Part shown: in pieces, positions 55,216-64,000 of the stretch
How positions within the stretch are numbered: the stretch's first letter is position 1
Layout: each line of letters starts with the position of its first letter
Assembly (NCBI RefSeq): GCF_014961315.1
Contig: NZ_CP063141.1
Coordinates: forward strand, 1,240,001-1,304,000
DNA: 64,000 nt
Reading direction: 5' to 3'
Source of the DNA: Thermoflavifilum sp.
GTDB taxonomy: Bacteria; Bacteroidota; Bacteroidia; Chitinophagales; Chitinophagaceae
Notes under the pieces: model-generated
What the model saw: the letters and a program-made list of their open reading frames with translations, nothing else
The model's database searches: none
Told to the model about the DNA's origin: nothing
Position numbers and translations under genes: made by a program

Positions 55216-56418
55216 ATGAATCATCGGGAATTATTTTTCAGGCATCTGGCGCAAACTTCGGCTGAACCGCTGGCCTGGGAGATTCGTAAGGCTGAAGGGG
55301 CATACTTATGGGATGCGGCTGGTAATGCCTATCTGGATTTGATTGGAGGTATCAGTGTATGCCATGTGGGGCATCGTCATCCGCGGGTGATGCAGGCCAT
55401 AGCAGCACAGGCCGATCAATACCTGCATGTGATGGTGTACGGGGAATTGATTCAGTCGCCTCAGGTGCAGTATGCTGAATTGCTCACGCGCCACCTACCT
55501 GCATCCCTGCATCAGGTGTACTTTACCAATTCGGGTGCAGAAGCCGTGGAAGGTGCCATGAAACTGGCTAAGCGATATACCGGCAGGCCACATATCTTTT
55601 GTTTTCATCAGAGTTATCATGGTTCCACACAGGGGGCATTAAGTTTATTAGGCGACGAGTACTGGCGGCAGGCCTATCGGCCTTTATTACCCGGTGTGTA
55701 TCGGTTTATTTACAATGACGATGAGGTTATTGATCATATTAATCACCAAACGGCCTGTGTGATTCTGGAGACCATTCAAGCCGAAGCTGGTGTGGTAGTT
55801 CCGGATAAAAGCTGGATGCAGGCACTGGCAGCCAGATGCAGACAAACGGGTACACTGCTGGTGCTGGATGAAGTGCAGTGCGGGTTTGGAAGAAATGGCA
55901 CGCTATGGGCATTCGAACAATTTGGTGTGATACCCGATATCCTGGTGCTGGGTAAAGCCCTGGGTGGTGGGCTTCCGCTGGGTGCATTTATTGCATCGCG
56001 AGAAATCATGCAATCGTTGACACACGATCCTGTCCTGGGGCATATTACCACCTTTGGTGGGCATCCGCTGTGTTGCGCTGCCGGAAAAGCTGCGATGGAA
56101 GTACTCCTGGAAGAACAGTTATGCGAACAGGTCTATGAAAAAGAAAAACTTTTCCGTCAGTTACTCGAACACTTGCCCTGTCGAGAGATCCGAAGTCGGG
56201 GATTGATGATTGCGATTGAATTTGATTCATTCGAAATGAATAAGCAAATCATTCATCGTTGCTGGAAAAAAGGCGTGTTTATGGACTGGTATTTATTTGC
56301 ACCTCATTGCATGCGTATTGCTCCACCACTCATCATCACAGAACAACAAATTCAACAGGCCTGCACAGTGATTGATGAATCGGTCCATGAAGTATTGAAG
56401 CATCAGAAATCCAGCTGA
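55216..56418 (+). CDS. Class III PLP-dependent aminotransferase
   Basis: 400 residues of the acetylornithine/ornithine aminotransferase fold. YFTNSGAEAVEGAMKLA binds the cofactor phosphate, LVLDEVQCGFGRNG holds the PLP-binding aspartate, and LGKALGGGLPLGAF carries the Schiff-base lysine. The substrate is not clear: no arg genes are nearby, so the ArgD name is not given. The 3' end overlaps the DUF5686 gene tail to tail by 16 bases. Confidence 0.93.
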   Translation: MNHRELFFRHLAQTSAEPLAWEIRKAEGAYLWDAAGNAYLDLIGGISVCHVGHRHPRVMQAIAAQADQYLHVMVYGELIQSPQVQYAELLTRHLPASLHQVYFTNSGAEAVEGAMKLAKRYTGRPHIFCFHQSYHGSTQGALSLLGDEYWRQAYRPLLPGVYRFIYNDDEVIDHINHQTACVILETIQAEAGVVVPDKSWMQALAARCRQTGTLLVLDEVQCGFGRNGTLWAFEQFGVIPDILVLGKALGGGLPLGAFIASREIMQSLTHDPVLGHITTFGGHPLCCAAGKAAMEVLLEEQLCEQVYEKEKLFRQLLEHLPCREIRSRGLMIAIEFDSFEMNKQIIHRCWKKGVFMDWYLFAPHCMRIAPPLIITEQQIQQACTVIDESVHEVLKHQKSS

Positions 56419-58892
56419 ACGCTACCAAATACACCAAAGTTGTGATGATACGGTTCGGTGGGTTGAATTTTCGGCGTAACACGCCATACGAAATCAATGC
56501 GGAAGAAATGCAGAATATTTTCCACGCCTGTGCCTAATTCCAGGTAAGGATTGCCCTGTAGCGTTTTAAATGGTCCCTGGTTAACCAGGTTGAGTTGTTC
56601 ATTGGCTGTAGATAGGTTGCCAATAATGCCTTTGGCGGTCCAGAATTGCCGGAGCTTGAGTTTATTCAACAATGGAATGTAAGTAAAAATACCGCCTCCC
56701 AATTCGTGTTCAATCATAAAACCAGCATATTCGTCGCAAAGAAATTCATAGCGTTGCATCATATCAAAAGCATATTTGTCGTAATAATACAGATTATTAC
56801 CCGGTGGAACCTGAAGCAATACGAAAGGCAACGTGCCGTATATTTTCCCTCCGAAGAAGTTGTAATACAGATGTCCGAAAGGCGCAATACTCATGTAATC
56901 CGAGATATTAGCGGCAACTTTTTGAAACGCATATTGTCCATTTAAAAACCCTTTCATGCCCAGGGTGAATTTTACGTCCAGAATAGGATAGTCGCTCCCC
57001 AGGCTGATGCGATAATAATTCCCTTCGAGAAACTGTTCCTGATAAGCGTATCGCAATTCCAGAGAAACTTCTGAACTGGAAAGCGGGTTACCGTTTTTTC
57101 CATCAATAGCAAAATCGTCTTTTGTGGGCAGCGGTGCATAGGGTGAGAATTGTTGATTCAGGAAAGTAATATGTTGTGAAAAACCGCTGTAATCTTCATG
57201 ATAGAACTCCATTCTTTTTTCATCAACCATCACAAATTTCTGGGTAACACCCGGTTTATATACGGCTAATGTGAAAATATTATCTGTATTAATCTGATCA
57301 TAATAAATAGCACCATTGTCCAGATCGTGTGTATAAGAAGCATATAAATAAACACGAGGCCTGCGATGCAAAATCCATAAAGCCGATGCATGTCCCTTAA
57401 ACGTGCGATCGGCCGTTCCATAAGCCAGGTAATTGCTGAGGTAGAGGTTCTTACTGAAACGCGTGTTTGTGCCCACATCGAGCCTGAGCCTGATGTTTTC
57501 AAGATGGTTGGCTGATAATTCATAATAATAAGGGCCCAATTCCAGCGGTCCTACTTCTTTTACGCCGGTTACGAGAAATTGCACGGTATGAGCATATTTC
57601 TGAAAGGTGGGATTATGTTGCAGTGAATCCACCATTTCATAAACGCCTTTTTCCTGACGTGCAAGCGGTTCAAAGCGATGAGCGATCCAGAAGCTATCGC
57701 TTCGATCACGAGCATCTGGCAATACAACGATATTATCCTTGTAACGTGGGTCATCAAATATGCGGGTAGCGGCCGTATCATTGATGGCTAAAGGCTCATA
57801 CAATGTAGTCTTTCGGCCGATAAAAGTAAGTTTTCGTGCTACCGGTGTATAAAAATCAGCTATGAATTTATCTTTCGAGATGAACCATATAGAATCGTTG
57901 TAAGGCTTGTATTCCTGCACCAGGCTTACGCGAGAAACAAAATTAAGATTGGCATTATGGGTAACTTCCAGATTCATCTTTTGTATGGCAAATGTGGTAT
58001 CATTCACCCAGAAATCACCCGTAAATACATTTTCATTTTTTCTTTTTGGCACAAAGGTGATATGAAAACACCTCCGGCCATCAATATATTGCGTATCCAC
58101 AAGTTGATAGTCGTAATACAGGGTGGCAATATTCGCAATAGGACTCACAAACGATTTGTCGAATACAGGAATGAAATTGTCATATACATTGACGTTTTGA
58201 TACATGGTACCCAGATAACGCGTTATGCTCTTATTCTGTATACCCGAGGTTTTGCTGGCAATAATTAATTCTTTTGTACGGTGTGGTGAACGTTGAAAGT
58301 AATAGTCGGATATTGTTTCGGTGAACAGAATAGGCAGATAAATATCGCCTGTTTCGGAAGTATCTATGTTGTTTAATACAAATTGAAAAGGCTGAAATAA
58401 TTTAGAATGCAGAAATTTATTTTTATCGATTTTATTGATATCAAACTCCAGTTTGTTATACACTCTTTCTTTGTAGCTTTCAAAACGATCCATGTTGTTG
58501 TAGGGTTTTCGCTGGATGATTTTATGAAGAATAATCAAAGCGGGATTAACGCCTGCATGCACCACCACTTCTTGCATGGTATAACCCGAACGTTCGAGCC
58601 TGAATACGATAAACTGAGAATCTACATCTGGCTTCACGGCCACAATCATACGATGATAGCCCAGTACACTGGCCATCAGCGAATCGGATGGAAGACGATC
58701 GAGCTTAAATATAAAGCTACCGTTCTGGTCGGCTACAGCACCCACGTCGGTGCCTTTAAATTGAACGCCTGCAAAGGGAAGAGCCTCACCGGTATGGGCA
58801 TCCAGTACACTTCCGGCCACAATGCGTTGCTGGGCTGGTGCAGCCATCCAGGTGAGCAGTATAACCCATAAGCCAATCAGGTTTTTCGACAT
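56403..58892 (-). CDS. DUF5686 outer membrane protein with carboxypeptidase-like domain
   Basis: About 829 residues with a signal peptide (LLTWMAAPAQQ). A CarboxypepD_reg-like beta-sandwich opens the mature chain (IVAGSVLDAHTGEALPFAGV). The DUF5686 region then covers most of the protein, with KIIQRKPYNNMDRFESYKER and FHITFVPKRKNENVFTGDFW early on, and an outer membrane barrel ends it. Bacteroidota-specific family of unknown role, probably in the outer membrane. ATG 58892 chosen; 58907 is an alternative adding five residues. Confidence 0.88.
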   Translation of the reverse strand: MSKNLIGLWVILLTWMAAPAQQRIVAGSVLDAHTGEALPFAGVQFKGTDVGAVADQNGSFIFKLDRLPSDSLMASVLGYHRMIVAVKPDVDSQFIVFRLERSGYTMQEVVVHAGVNPALIILHKIIQRKPYNNMDRFESYKERVYNKLEFDINKIDKNKFLHSKLFQPFQFVLNNIDTSETGDIYLPILFTETISDYYFQRSPHRTKELIIASKTSGIQNKSITRYLGTMYQNVNVYDNFIPVFDKSFVSPIANIATLYYDYQLVDTQYIDGRRCFHITFVPKRKNENVFTGDFWVNDTTFAIQKMNLEVTHNANLNFVSRVSLVQEYKPYNDSIWFISKDKFIADFYTPVARKLTFIGRKTTLYEPLAINDTAATRIFDDPRYKDNIVVLPDARDRSDSFWIAHRFEPLARQEKGVYEMVDSLQHNPTFQKYAHTVQFLVTGVKEVGPLELGPYYYELSANHLENIRLRLDVGTNTRFSKNLYLSNYLAYGTADRTFKGHASALWILHRRPRVYLYASYTHDLDNGAIYYDQINTDNIFTLAVYKPGVTQKFVMVDEKRMEFYHEDYSGFSQHITFLNQQFSPYAPLPTKDDFAIDGKNGNPLSSSEVSLELRYAYQEQFLEGNYYRISLGSDYPILDVKFTLGMKGFLNGQYAFQKVAANISDYMSIAPFGHLYYNFFGGKIYGTLPFVLLQVPPGNNLYYYDKYAFDMMQRYEFLCDEYAGFMIEHELGGGIFTYIPLLNKLKLRQFWTAKGIIGNLSTANEQLNLVNQGPFKTLQGNPYLELGTGVENILHFFRIDFVWRVTPKIQPTEPYHHNFGVFGSVQLDF

Positions 58893-58979
58893 AGGTTGGC
58901 AATCCATTTTGCAATTTAGCTGATTTTTGTAGGCCTGTCGTCACATAATCGTTAGTTTCGTGCTATAAGATAGCCTGTT

Positions 58980-59357
58980 ATGCCAAACCATGCATCCTTT
59001 TCTCTGAAGGCACGTTTGCAAAGCTTTGTACATGCATTTGCCGGGATTTTTCAATTAATCCGGGAAGAACATAATGCCCGGATTCATCTGGCTGCGACGG
59101 TGGTGGTGGTGATAGCCGGACTGGCATTGCACATCGGCCGGGTCGACTGGCTGGCGATTGTGATAGCCGTTGGCCTGGTGTGGAGTGCAGAGGCTTTTAA
59201 TAGTGCTATTGAAAAGCTTACCGATCAGGTATCGCCGGAGTGGAATGCGAGGGCGAAGTTTATCAAAGATGTGGCTGCAGCAGCTGTGCTGATTGCGGCT
59301 ATGATGGCAATTGTGATTGCATGCCTGGTATTTATTCCACGATTGATCCGTTTGTAA
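58980..59357 (+). CDS. Diacylglycerol/undecaprenol kinase family protein
   Basis: 125 residues, three transmembrane segments. The family core EEHNARIHLAATVVV and VWSAEAFNSAIEKLTD is present, the latter with the Glu and Asn that bind Mg-ATP. Members phosphorylate diacylglycerol or undecaprenol at the inner membrane. Bacteroidota members are often undecaprenol kinases, so the lipid substrate is uncertain. Convergent with mfd, 15 bases apart. Confidence 0.92.
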   Translation: MPNHASFSLKARLQSFVHAFAGIFQLIREEHNARIHLAATVVVVIAGLALHIGRVDWLAIVIAVGLVWSAEAFNSAIEKLTDQVSPEWNARAKFIKDVAAAAVLIAAMMAIVIACLVFIPRLIRL

Positions 59358-59372
59358 AAACGGTGCGGGAGC

Positions 59373-62300
59373 TTACTTGCTTGCGGCAGGCTTTACTTTT
59401 TCCATCTGGGATGCGTAGGCATCGGGATGAATAAAGTGTATCATACGTGTCAGCAGCGTTTCCAGCTCATCGATGCTTTCCATATGATCCATAACAAGCA
59501 TAAAGTTTTTCCCGATTTGCTTGAGTCGCGCCTGATGAATTTCCTGTTGTACAAATTGCAGGATACGCTGAAAAGTAGGTGATTCAAAGTAGGGAGAATC
59601 CGGATTGCTGTTGAAATAACACCTGAGTTTTCCCTCTTTAAGGATTATTTTCTCGAAACCTAATTTCACGCCCATCCAGCGGCAACGCATGGCCGTGAGC
59701 AAATCGATGACCGGTTGCGGCATTGGACCAAAGCGATCTTCCAGTTCTTGTGCAAATGCGCGAAGCCGGTCTTCCGTTTCAATTTGATTCAGTTCCTGGT
59801 ACAGGCTCAGGCGCTCTGCAATGTTTTCTACATAATCGTCAGGGATCAGGATTTCCAGGTCGGTATCAATCGTGCAGTCACTCACATAATCGGCATCGCG
59901 TTCCATCTGGGCTTTGAACAGATCACGGAATTCATGTTGTTTCAATTCTCGCACGGCTTCATCCAGTATTTTTTGATACATATCCAATCCCATTTCAGCC
60001 ATGAATCCGCTTTGTTCGGCTCCCAGCAAGTTGCCGGCTCCACGAATATCCAGATCGCGCATCGCTATCTGAAATCCACTACCCAGGTCGGTAAACTGTT
60101 CAATAGCCTGCAGTCGTTTTCGGCTATCACCCGGCAAAGTGCTCAAGGGTGGAGCAATGAGATAACAGAATGCTTTTTTATTGCTTCGCCCCACACGTCC
60201 GCGAAGCTGATGCAGATCACTGAGTCCAAACTGATGTGCATTGTGAATAATGATGGTGTTTACATTTGGCATATCCAGTCCGCTTTCCACGATATTTGTA
60301 CAAACCAGCACATCATATTTTCGATTCATGAAATCCAGCATCACCTGTTCTAATTGATGCCCTTCCATTTTACCATGGGCCACTGCAATGGATACATCGG
60401 GGCAAAGCGACTGGATAAGGTTTTTGATTTCACCTATATTTTGTACGCGATTGTGTATAAAAAACACCTGGCCGCCTCTTTCTATTTCGTAATAAATCGC
60501 ATCTCTGATCACCTGTTCATCAAAAGAAATGATTTCGGTTTCAATGGGCTGTCGATTAGGCGGTGGTGTATTGATGATCGACAGATCACGAGCACCCATC
60601 AGCGAAAATTGTAGTGTGCGCGGAATGGGTGTTGCCGTCATCGTCAATGTATCTACATTCGTTTTTAATTGTCTGATTTTTTCTTTAGCTGCCACGCCAA
60701 ATTTTTGTTCTTCATCGATGATCAGTAATCCCAGGTCTTTAAACTCAACTTCTTTTCCCAGGAGTGCATGTGTACCGATGATGATATCGATTTTTCCTTC
60801 CTTTAATTTCTGGAGTGTTTCTTTCCTTTCTTTAGCTGATTTAAAACGATTGATGTAATCAACTGTGCAGGGGAAATTTTGCAGTCTTTCGGAAAAGGTT
60901 TTGTAATGTTGATAGGCCAGTATGGTCGTGGGTACCAATACGGCTGCCTGTTTTCCATCGACAACAGTTTTAAAAGCGGCGCGTATAGCTATTTCGGTTT
61001 TGCCAAAACCCACATCACCGCAGATCAGCCGATCCATGGGTTCGGGTGATTCCATATCACGCTTTACATCTTCAGTGGCCTTGCTCTGGTCGGGCGTATC
61101 TTCGTAGATGAATGAGGCCTCTAACTCGTGTTGCAAATACGTATCGGGCGAATGGGCAAATCCTTTTCTGGCCTTGCGTTCGGCATACAGGCGAATGAGG
61201 TCTGCGGCTATGTCCTTGACTTTTGATTTGGTTTTTTCCTTTAACTTCTGCCAGGTATCGCTGCCCAGTTTGTGTATGCGAGGTGTTGTACCTTCTTTTC
61301 CTACATATTTGCTGATTTTGTGCAGGGAATTGATATTCACATAGAGAATATCATTGTCTTTGTAGATGATGCGAATGGCTTCCTGTATATGACCGTTGAC
61401 TTCAATTTTCTGCAGGCCGCTGAAGATACCAATACCATGATCCATGTGCACCACGTAATCGCCGGGTTGTAATTCTTTCAGGGCTTTCAGTGTTAAAGCC
61501 TTGTTTTTGCTGTAAGCCTGTCGGATGTGGTATTTATGATATCGTTCAAAGATTTGATGATCGGTATAGCAAACCAGCTGATGATCATGGTCCACAAATC
61601 CTTTGCTGAGGCTTATGGGTAGGGGCGACAGTAGAACACCTGCCTGCAAATCGTCGAAGATGGCCTGCAGACGCTGGATCTGTCTGGGGTTTTCAGCAGC
61701 CAGCAGCAGGGCATATTTCTTTTCCTGGTATTGTTTCAAATCATGAATCAGCAGCTCGAATTGCCGATTGAAGCTGGGCTGTTCGGCCATGTGAAAATGG
61801 AACGCCATCGAAGCTTGCGGATGTACCTGACGTTTTCCGAATTCAATGACGCGGCATTGCAACAAAAGCTGAATCCAGCTTTCGGCCGAACAAAAATCCT
61901 CGCGCTGAAAGCTGAGTGTTTTACCGGATTCTTCATCGAGGACGGCATGAATGGGTTGCTGCAGGCTTTCATCAAGCAAGCGTTCCTGTTGCTGAAGGGC
62001 ATCCTGCAGCAATGCCAGGTCTTTTATCCACCAGATGGTTTGTGGCGGCAAAAAGCTGATGAGGTTTACGCGATCGCGGGCAAGCTGTGGATTTTCGAGA
62101 TTTGGCAAAAGGGTTACCTGCCTGATTTTGCGTTCACTCAGCTGGGTTTCCGGGTCAAATATGCGAATCGATTCAATGTCTTCACCGGATAATTCAATGC
62201 GATAAGGCTTTTCATTTCCGTATGAATAAATATCTACAATTCCGCCGCGGATGGCCACCTGTCCGGGTTCATATACAAAATCGGTGCGCTCGAAGCCGAG

Positions 62301-62792
62301 CCCGATCAGTTTTTCCAGCAAGGCCTCTACCTGCAGCCGCTGGCCTACTTCCAGGGCAACCGATTGTGTCGTATATTGTTCGGGAGGAGCCACTTTTTCC
62401 AGTAACGCTTCCGGATAGGTGACCAGCATTTTCTTGCGGGCCGTTGGTTCTGAAAAATGCATCAACGCTTCCGTGCGCAGCATGATATGGCTCTTCTGCA
62501 CATGGTCGAACCGGCGGGGCGATTTAAAAGAATCCGGGAAAAAGAAAATATCCAGTGCACGGGATAGTTGTTCCAGATCATTATGGAAATAGGCTGCTTC
62601 TTCTTTATCGTTCAAAATAAACACATGATTGAAAGGCGCATTTTCCCATAGCGCCGCCGCTATCATGGCCGGAGCCGAGCCGGCGAGCCCTGTTAGAGAG
62701 ACAATTGCAGCGGTGGAAGAGGGAAGCCGTTCCGCCAGCGTTTGAAGGCGGTCATCATCCTGAAATCTGCGCAACACATCCTGCGGGTCCAT
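59373..62792 (-). CDS. mfd: Transcription-repair coupling factor
   Basis: Displaces stalled RNA polymerase from DNA lesions and recruits UvrA. 1139 residues, near the usual 1150. A UvrB-like N-terminal part is followed by the CarD-like RNA-polymerase domain (GDYVVHMDHGIGIFSGL). The translocase motors have GDVGFGKTEIAIRAAF, the DEEQ box LLIIDEEQKFG and TATPIPRTL, then HQLRGRVGRSNKKAFCYLI. The TRCF C-terminal domain closes the chain. A -7 box TAAATTTG lies only 11-18 bases upstream of the start, giving a very short leader. Confidence 0.97.
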   Translation of the reverse strand: MDPQDVLRRFQDDDRLQTLAERLPSSTAAIVSLTGLAGSAPAMIAAALWENAPFNHVFILNDKEEAAYFHNDLEQLSRALDIFFFPDSFKSPRRFDHVQKSHIMLRTEALMHFSEPTARKKMLVTYPEALLEKVAPPEQYTTQSVALEVGQRLQVEALLEKLIGLGFERTDFVYEPGQVAIRGGIVDIYSYGNEKPYRIELSGEDIESIRIFDPETQLSERKIRQVTLLPNLENPQLARDRVNLISFLPPQTIWWIKDLALLQDALQQQERLLDESLQQPIHAVLDEESGKTLSFQREDFCSAESWIQLLLQCRVIEFGKRQVHPQASMAFHFHMAEQPSFNRQFELLIHDLKQYQEKKYALLLAAENPRQIQRLQAIFDDLQAGVLLSPLPISLSKGFVDHDHQLVCYTDHQIFERYHKYHIRQAYSKNKALTLKALKELQPGDYVVHMDHGIGIFSGLQKIEVNGHIQEAIRIIYKDNDILYVNINSLHKISKYVGKEGTTPRIHKLGSDTWQKLKEKTKSKVKDIAADLIRLYAERKARKGFAHSPDTYLQHELEASFIYEDTPDQSKATEDVKRDMESPEPMDRLICGDVGFGKTEIAIRAAFKTVVDGKQAAVLVPTTILAYQHYKTFSERLQNFPCTVDYINRFKSAKERKETLQKLKEGKIDIIIGTHALLGKEVEFKDLGLLIIDEEQKFGVAAKEKIRQLKTNVDTLTMTATPIPRTLQFSLMGARDLSIINTPPPNRQPIETEIISFDEQVIRDAIYYEIERGGQVFFIHNRVQNIGEIKNLIQSLCPDVSIAVAHGKMEGHQLEQVMLDFMNRKYDVLVCTNIVESGLDMPNVNTIIIHNAHQFGLSDLHQLRGRVGRSNKKAFCYLIAPPLSTLPGDSRKRLQAIEQFTDLGSGFQIAMRDLDIRGAGNLLGAEQSGFMAEMGLDMYQKILDEAVRELKQHEFRDLFKAQMERDADYVSDCTIDTDLEILIPDDYVENIAERLSLYQELNQIETEDRLRAFAQELEDRFGPMPQPVIDLLTAMRCRWMGVKLGFEKIILKEGKLRCYFNSNPDSPYFESPTFQRILQFVQQEIHQARLKQIGKNFMLVMDHMESIDELETLLTRMIHFIHPDAYASQMEKVKPAASK

Positions 62793-62802
62793 CGAGCGAT
62801 TG

Positions 62803-62810
62803 CAAATTTA
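62803..62810 (-). promoter_or_regulatory. -7 box of mfd
   Basis: Minus strand TAAATTTG, exact TAnnTTTG, ending 11 bases before the start codon at 62792. Transcription would begin almost at the start codon, so mfd may be translated from a near-leaderless mRNA. No -33 TTG is seen. Confidence 0.4.
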
Positions 62811-63001
62811 CGAATTTTCACGGGTTAGCGTGGATATGCGGGCATTCAATCAGCATGCTATTAGATAAGAAATACGGTTGTGAAAGGGATGAAAAACGCT
62901 GTATGTACGGGGTTTCGGATGGTGTCTGTATTTGGCTCGAATAGGTTTTTTTGTATCTTGCCCGCTCATTTGTATTACAGTTAACCCAATGACCATTTGA
63001 T

Positions 63002-63715
63002 ATGCCCGAGCCATGGAGAACCGGTGTGTTTACCCGTATTGAACAGGAAACACCCAATACGCGCCGATTCTGGATTCAGATACCTGAACTGGAAGAATTT
63101 GTTTTCAAGCCCGGACAGTTTGTAACGCTCGACCTGCCCATACACGAACAAAAAAACAAGCGGTGGAGAAGTTATTCGATTGCCTCTCCACCCGATGGCA
63201 ACACCATTGAACTGGTGATTGTACTGTTAGAAGGTGGGGCGGGTACCCATTATCTGTTTAACCATGTGCAGGTGGGCACCGAGGTATTGCTTCGGGGGCC
63301 CCAGGGCGTGTTTACACTGCCTCCGGTTATTGATCGGGATTTGTTTTTCATCTGCACCGGTACGGGTATTGCACCATTCCGATCCATGTTGCATTACATT
63401 AAAAAGCATCAGGTTCCCCATCATCAGATCTATTGTATTTTCGGCACCCGCACCCAGAAGGATATTCTTTATTATGAGGAAATGAAACAGCTGGAACGAG
63501 AAATTCCGGGACTGCATTATATCCCCACCCTGTCGCGTGAGCAATGGGAGGGCCGTACCGGCTATGTACATGCGGTGTATGAGGAGCTGGCAGCCGATAA
63601 AAAGCCAGCTCATTTTTATCTTTGTGGGTGGCGTGCCATGATCAATGAAGCCCGACAACGGATTGCTCAGATGGGTTATGAACGGCAATTTATTCATTTC
63701 GAATTGTTTGATTAA
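63002..63715 (+). CDS. Ferredoxin-NADP reductase-like flavoprotein
   Basis: 237 residues, cytoplasmic. FAD binds at RWRSYSIASPP (RxYS motif); the nucleotide domain has FICTGTGIAPFRSML and the C-terminal FHFELFD-type end IHFELFD. No ferredoxin domain is fused, so it is a stand-alone reductase passing electrons between NAD(P)H and a small iron-sulfur or flavin protein. The partner is not in the window. The length fits Fpr-type reductases. Confidence 0.9.
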   Translation: MPEPWRTGVFTRIEQETPNTRRFWIQIPELEEFVFKPGQFVTLDLPIHEQKNKRWRSYSIASPPDGNTIELVIVLLEGGAGTHYLFNHVQVGTEVLLRGPQGVFTLPPVIDRDLFFICTGTGIAPFRSMLHYIKKHQVPHHQIYCIFGTRTQKDILYYEEMKQLEREIPGLHYIPTLSREQWEGRTGYVHAVYEELAADKKPAHFYLCGWRAMINEARQRIAQMGYERQFIHFELFD

Positions 63716-64000
63716 AGCAAAAAAATTATTCCCGGGGGCTGGATAGTAATAAGGATATTTTATACATTTATCCTGGATTTTTGAAACCAAGCGATAAAAC
63801 CTGATAACCTGTTTTGCCTTTATTGATAATAAGGATGCCATGTTTATGGAAACCATTTTATATCGTTACCCCAACGCAAGCTTATTGCCCTCCTCGCTTC
63901 ACATGAAAATATGTGTAGCTCGCATTCCATCCGGTTTAATTTGCAGTCAAGAAAATATTGTTCATGGGTGTTTTCACCTGAAAAACAAAAAGAAAAGCAT
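63716..64000. other. 3' edge, mostly non-coding; possible start of a further frame
   Basis: No terminator or RNA is evident. A frame opens at an ATG at 63840 on plus and stays open for 53 codons to the window edge (MFMETILYRYPN...). Its residues look unremarkable, so it may be either a partial gene or chance. Confidence 0.3.

Noticed and set aside
59715..60353. 212-codon frame on plus inside mfd
   Set aside because: Antisense shadow of mfd, which has full family motifs over the same bases.
63227..63856. 209-codon frame on minus opposite the ferredoxin reductase
   Set aside because: Mostly antisense to a gene with clear FAD and nucleotide motifs; composition is unlike the genuine genes.
1..64000. 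tRNA, rRNA, CRISPR array, insertion sequence or prophage
   Set aside because: No cloverleaf, rRNA conserved segment, regularly spaced repeats, transposase or integrase was seen anywhere in the window.

Overview
The window is chromosomal DNA of a Bacteroidota bacterium, most likely of the family Chitinophagaceae. Three things point there: a SusC/SusD pair, many lipoproteins and Bacteroidota-only families (DUF5686, ASPIC/UnbV giant lipoproteins, Bat-type proteins), and promoters that fit the Bacteroidota -7 box TAnnTTTG with a TTG about 18-20 bases upstream instead of TATAAT/TTGACA. Genus assignment is not possible from sequence reading alone. I see no rRNA, tRNA, CRISPR array, transposase or phage gene.

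Layout. 1-3.0 kb: the 5' part of ligA (minus strand) and a YtcJ-like amidohydrolase lipoprotein. 3.1-18.2 kb: a carbohydrate-utilisation-like locus. It has a Nudix/winged-helix regulator with its own candidate operator, then SusC, SusD, two tandem giant FG-GAP/ASPIC lipoproteins, a secreted GH65 enzyme that looks like an alpha-glucoside hydrolase, and a small membrane-anchored protein. 18.4-22.5 kb: a tandem pair of AhpD-like proteins, then an overlapping UnbV-like/UnbU-like pair. 22.7-28.4 kb: a drug/sugar-type MFS transporter divergent from a tight three-gene operon (asparagine-synthetase-like enzyme without the glutaminase cysteine, radical SAM protein, flavin-dependent-halogenase-like enzyme) that looks like a small uncharacterised biosynthetic cluster. 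28.4-34 kb: a TPR/FG-GAP/ASPIC lipoprotein, a small secreted protein and periplasmic trehalase. 

34-64 kb is mostly ordinary core genome: fused isobutyryl-CoA mutase icmF, a PDZ protein, alaS, an M23 peptidase, a MerR regulator with a thioredoxin-like protein lacking CxxC, a deaminase-type amidohydrolase, prfA, an OmpA lipoprotein, TauE/SafE with DUF1634, VanZ, gcvH, a short Bat-type operon (MoxR, DUF58, BatD-like, BatA) followed by rsgA, a gamma-carbonic-anhydrase-like protein divergent from a class III aminotransferase, a DUF5686 protein, a diacylglycerol-kinase-family protein, mfd and a ferredoxin-NADP-reductase-like protein.

How it fits together. The 4-18 kb genes are spaced like one operon and would bind, import and cleave an alpha-linked glucoside at the cell surface, with the Nudix protein as a sugar sensor by analogy with AraR of Bacteroides. 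Four ASPIC/FG-GAP proteins within 23 kb is a striking concentration of calcium-loop beta-propeller proteins. The best candidates for an undescribed system are the AsnB-like/radical-SAM/halogenase-like operon with its divergent transporter, and the AhpD-AhpD-UnbV-UnbU group, which resembles part of enediyne cassettes but has no polyketide synthase nearby. The 4-22 kb region also looks more AT-rich than the core genes around it.
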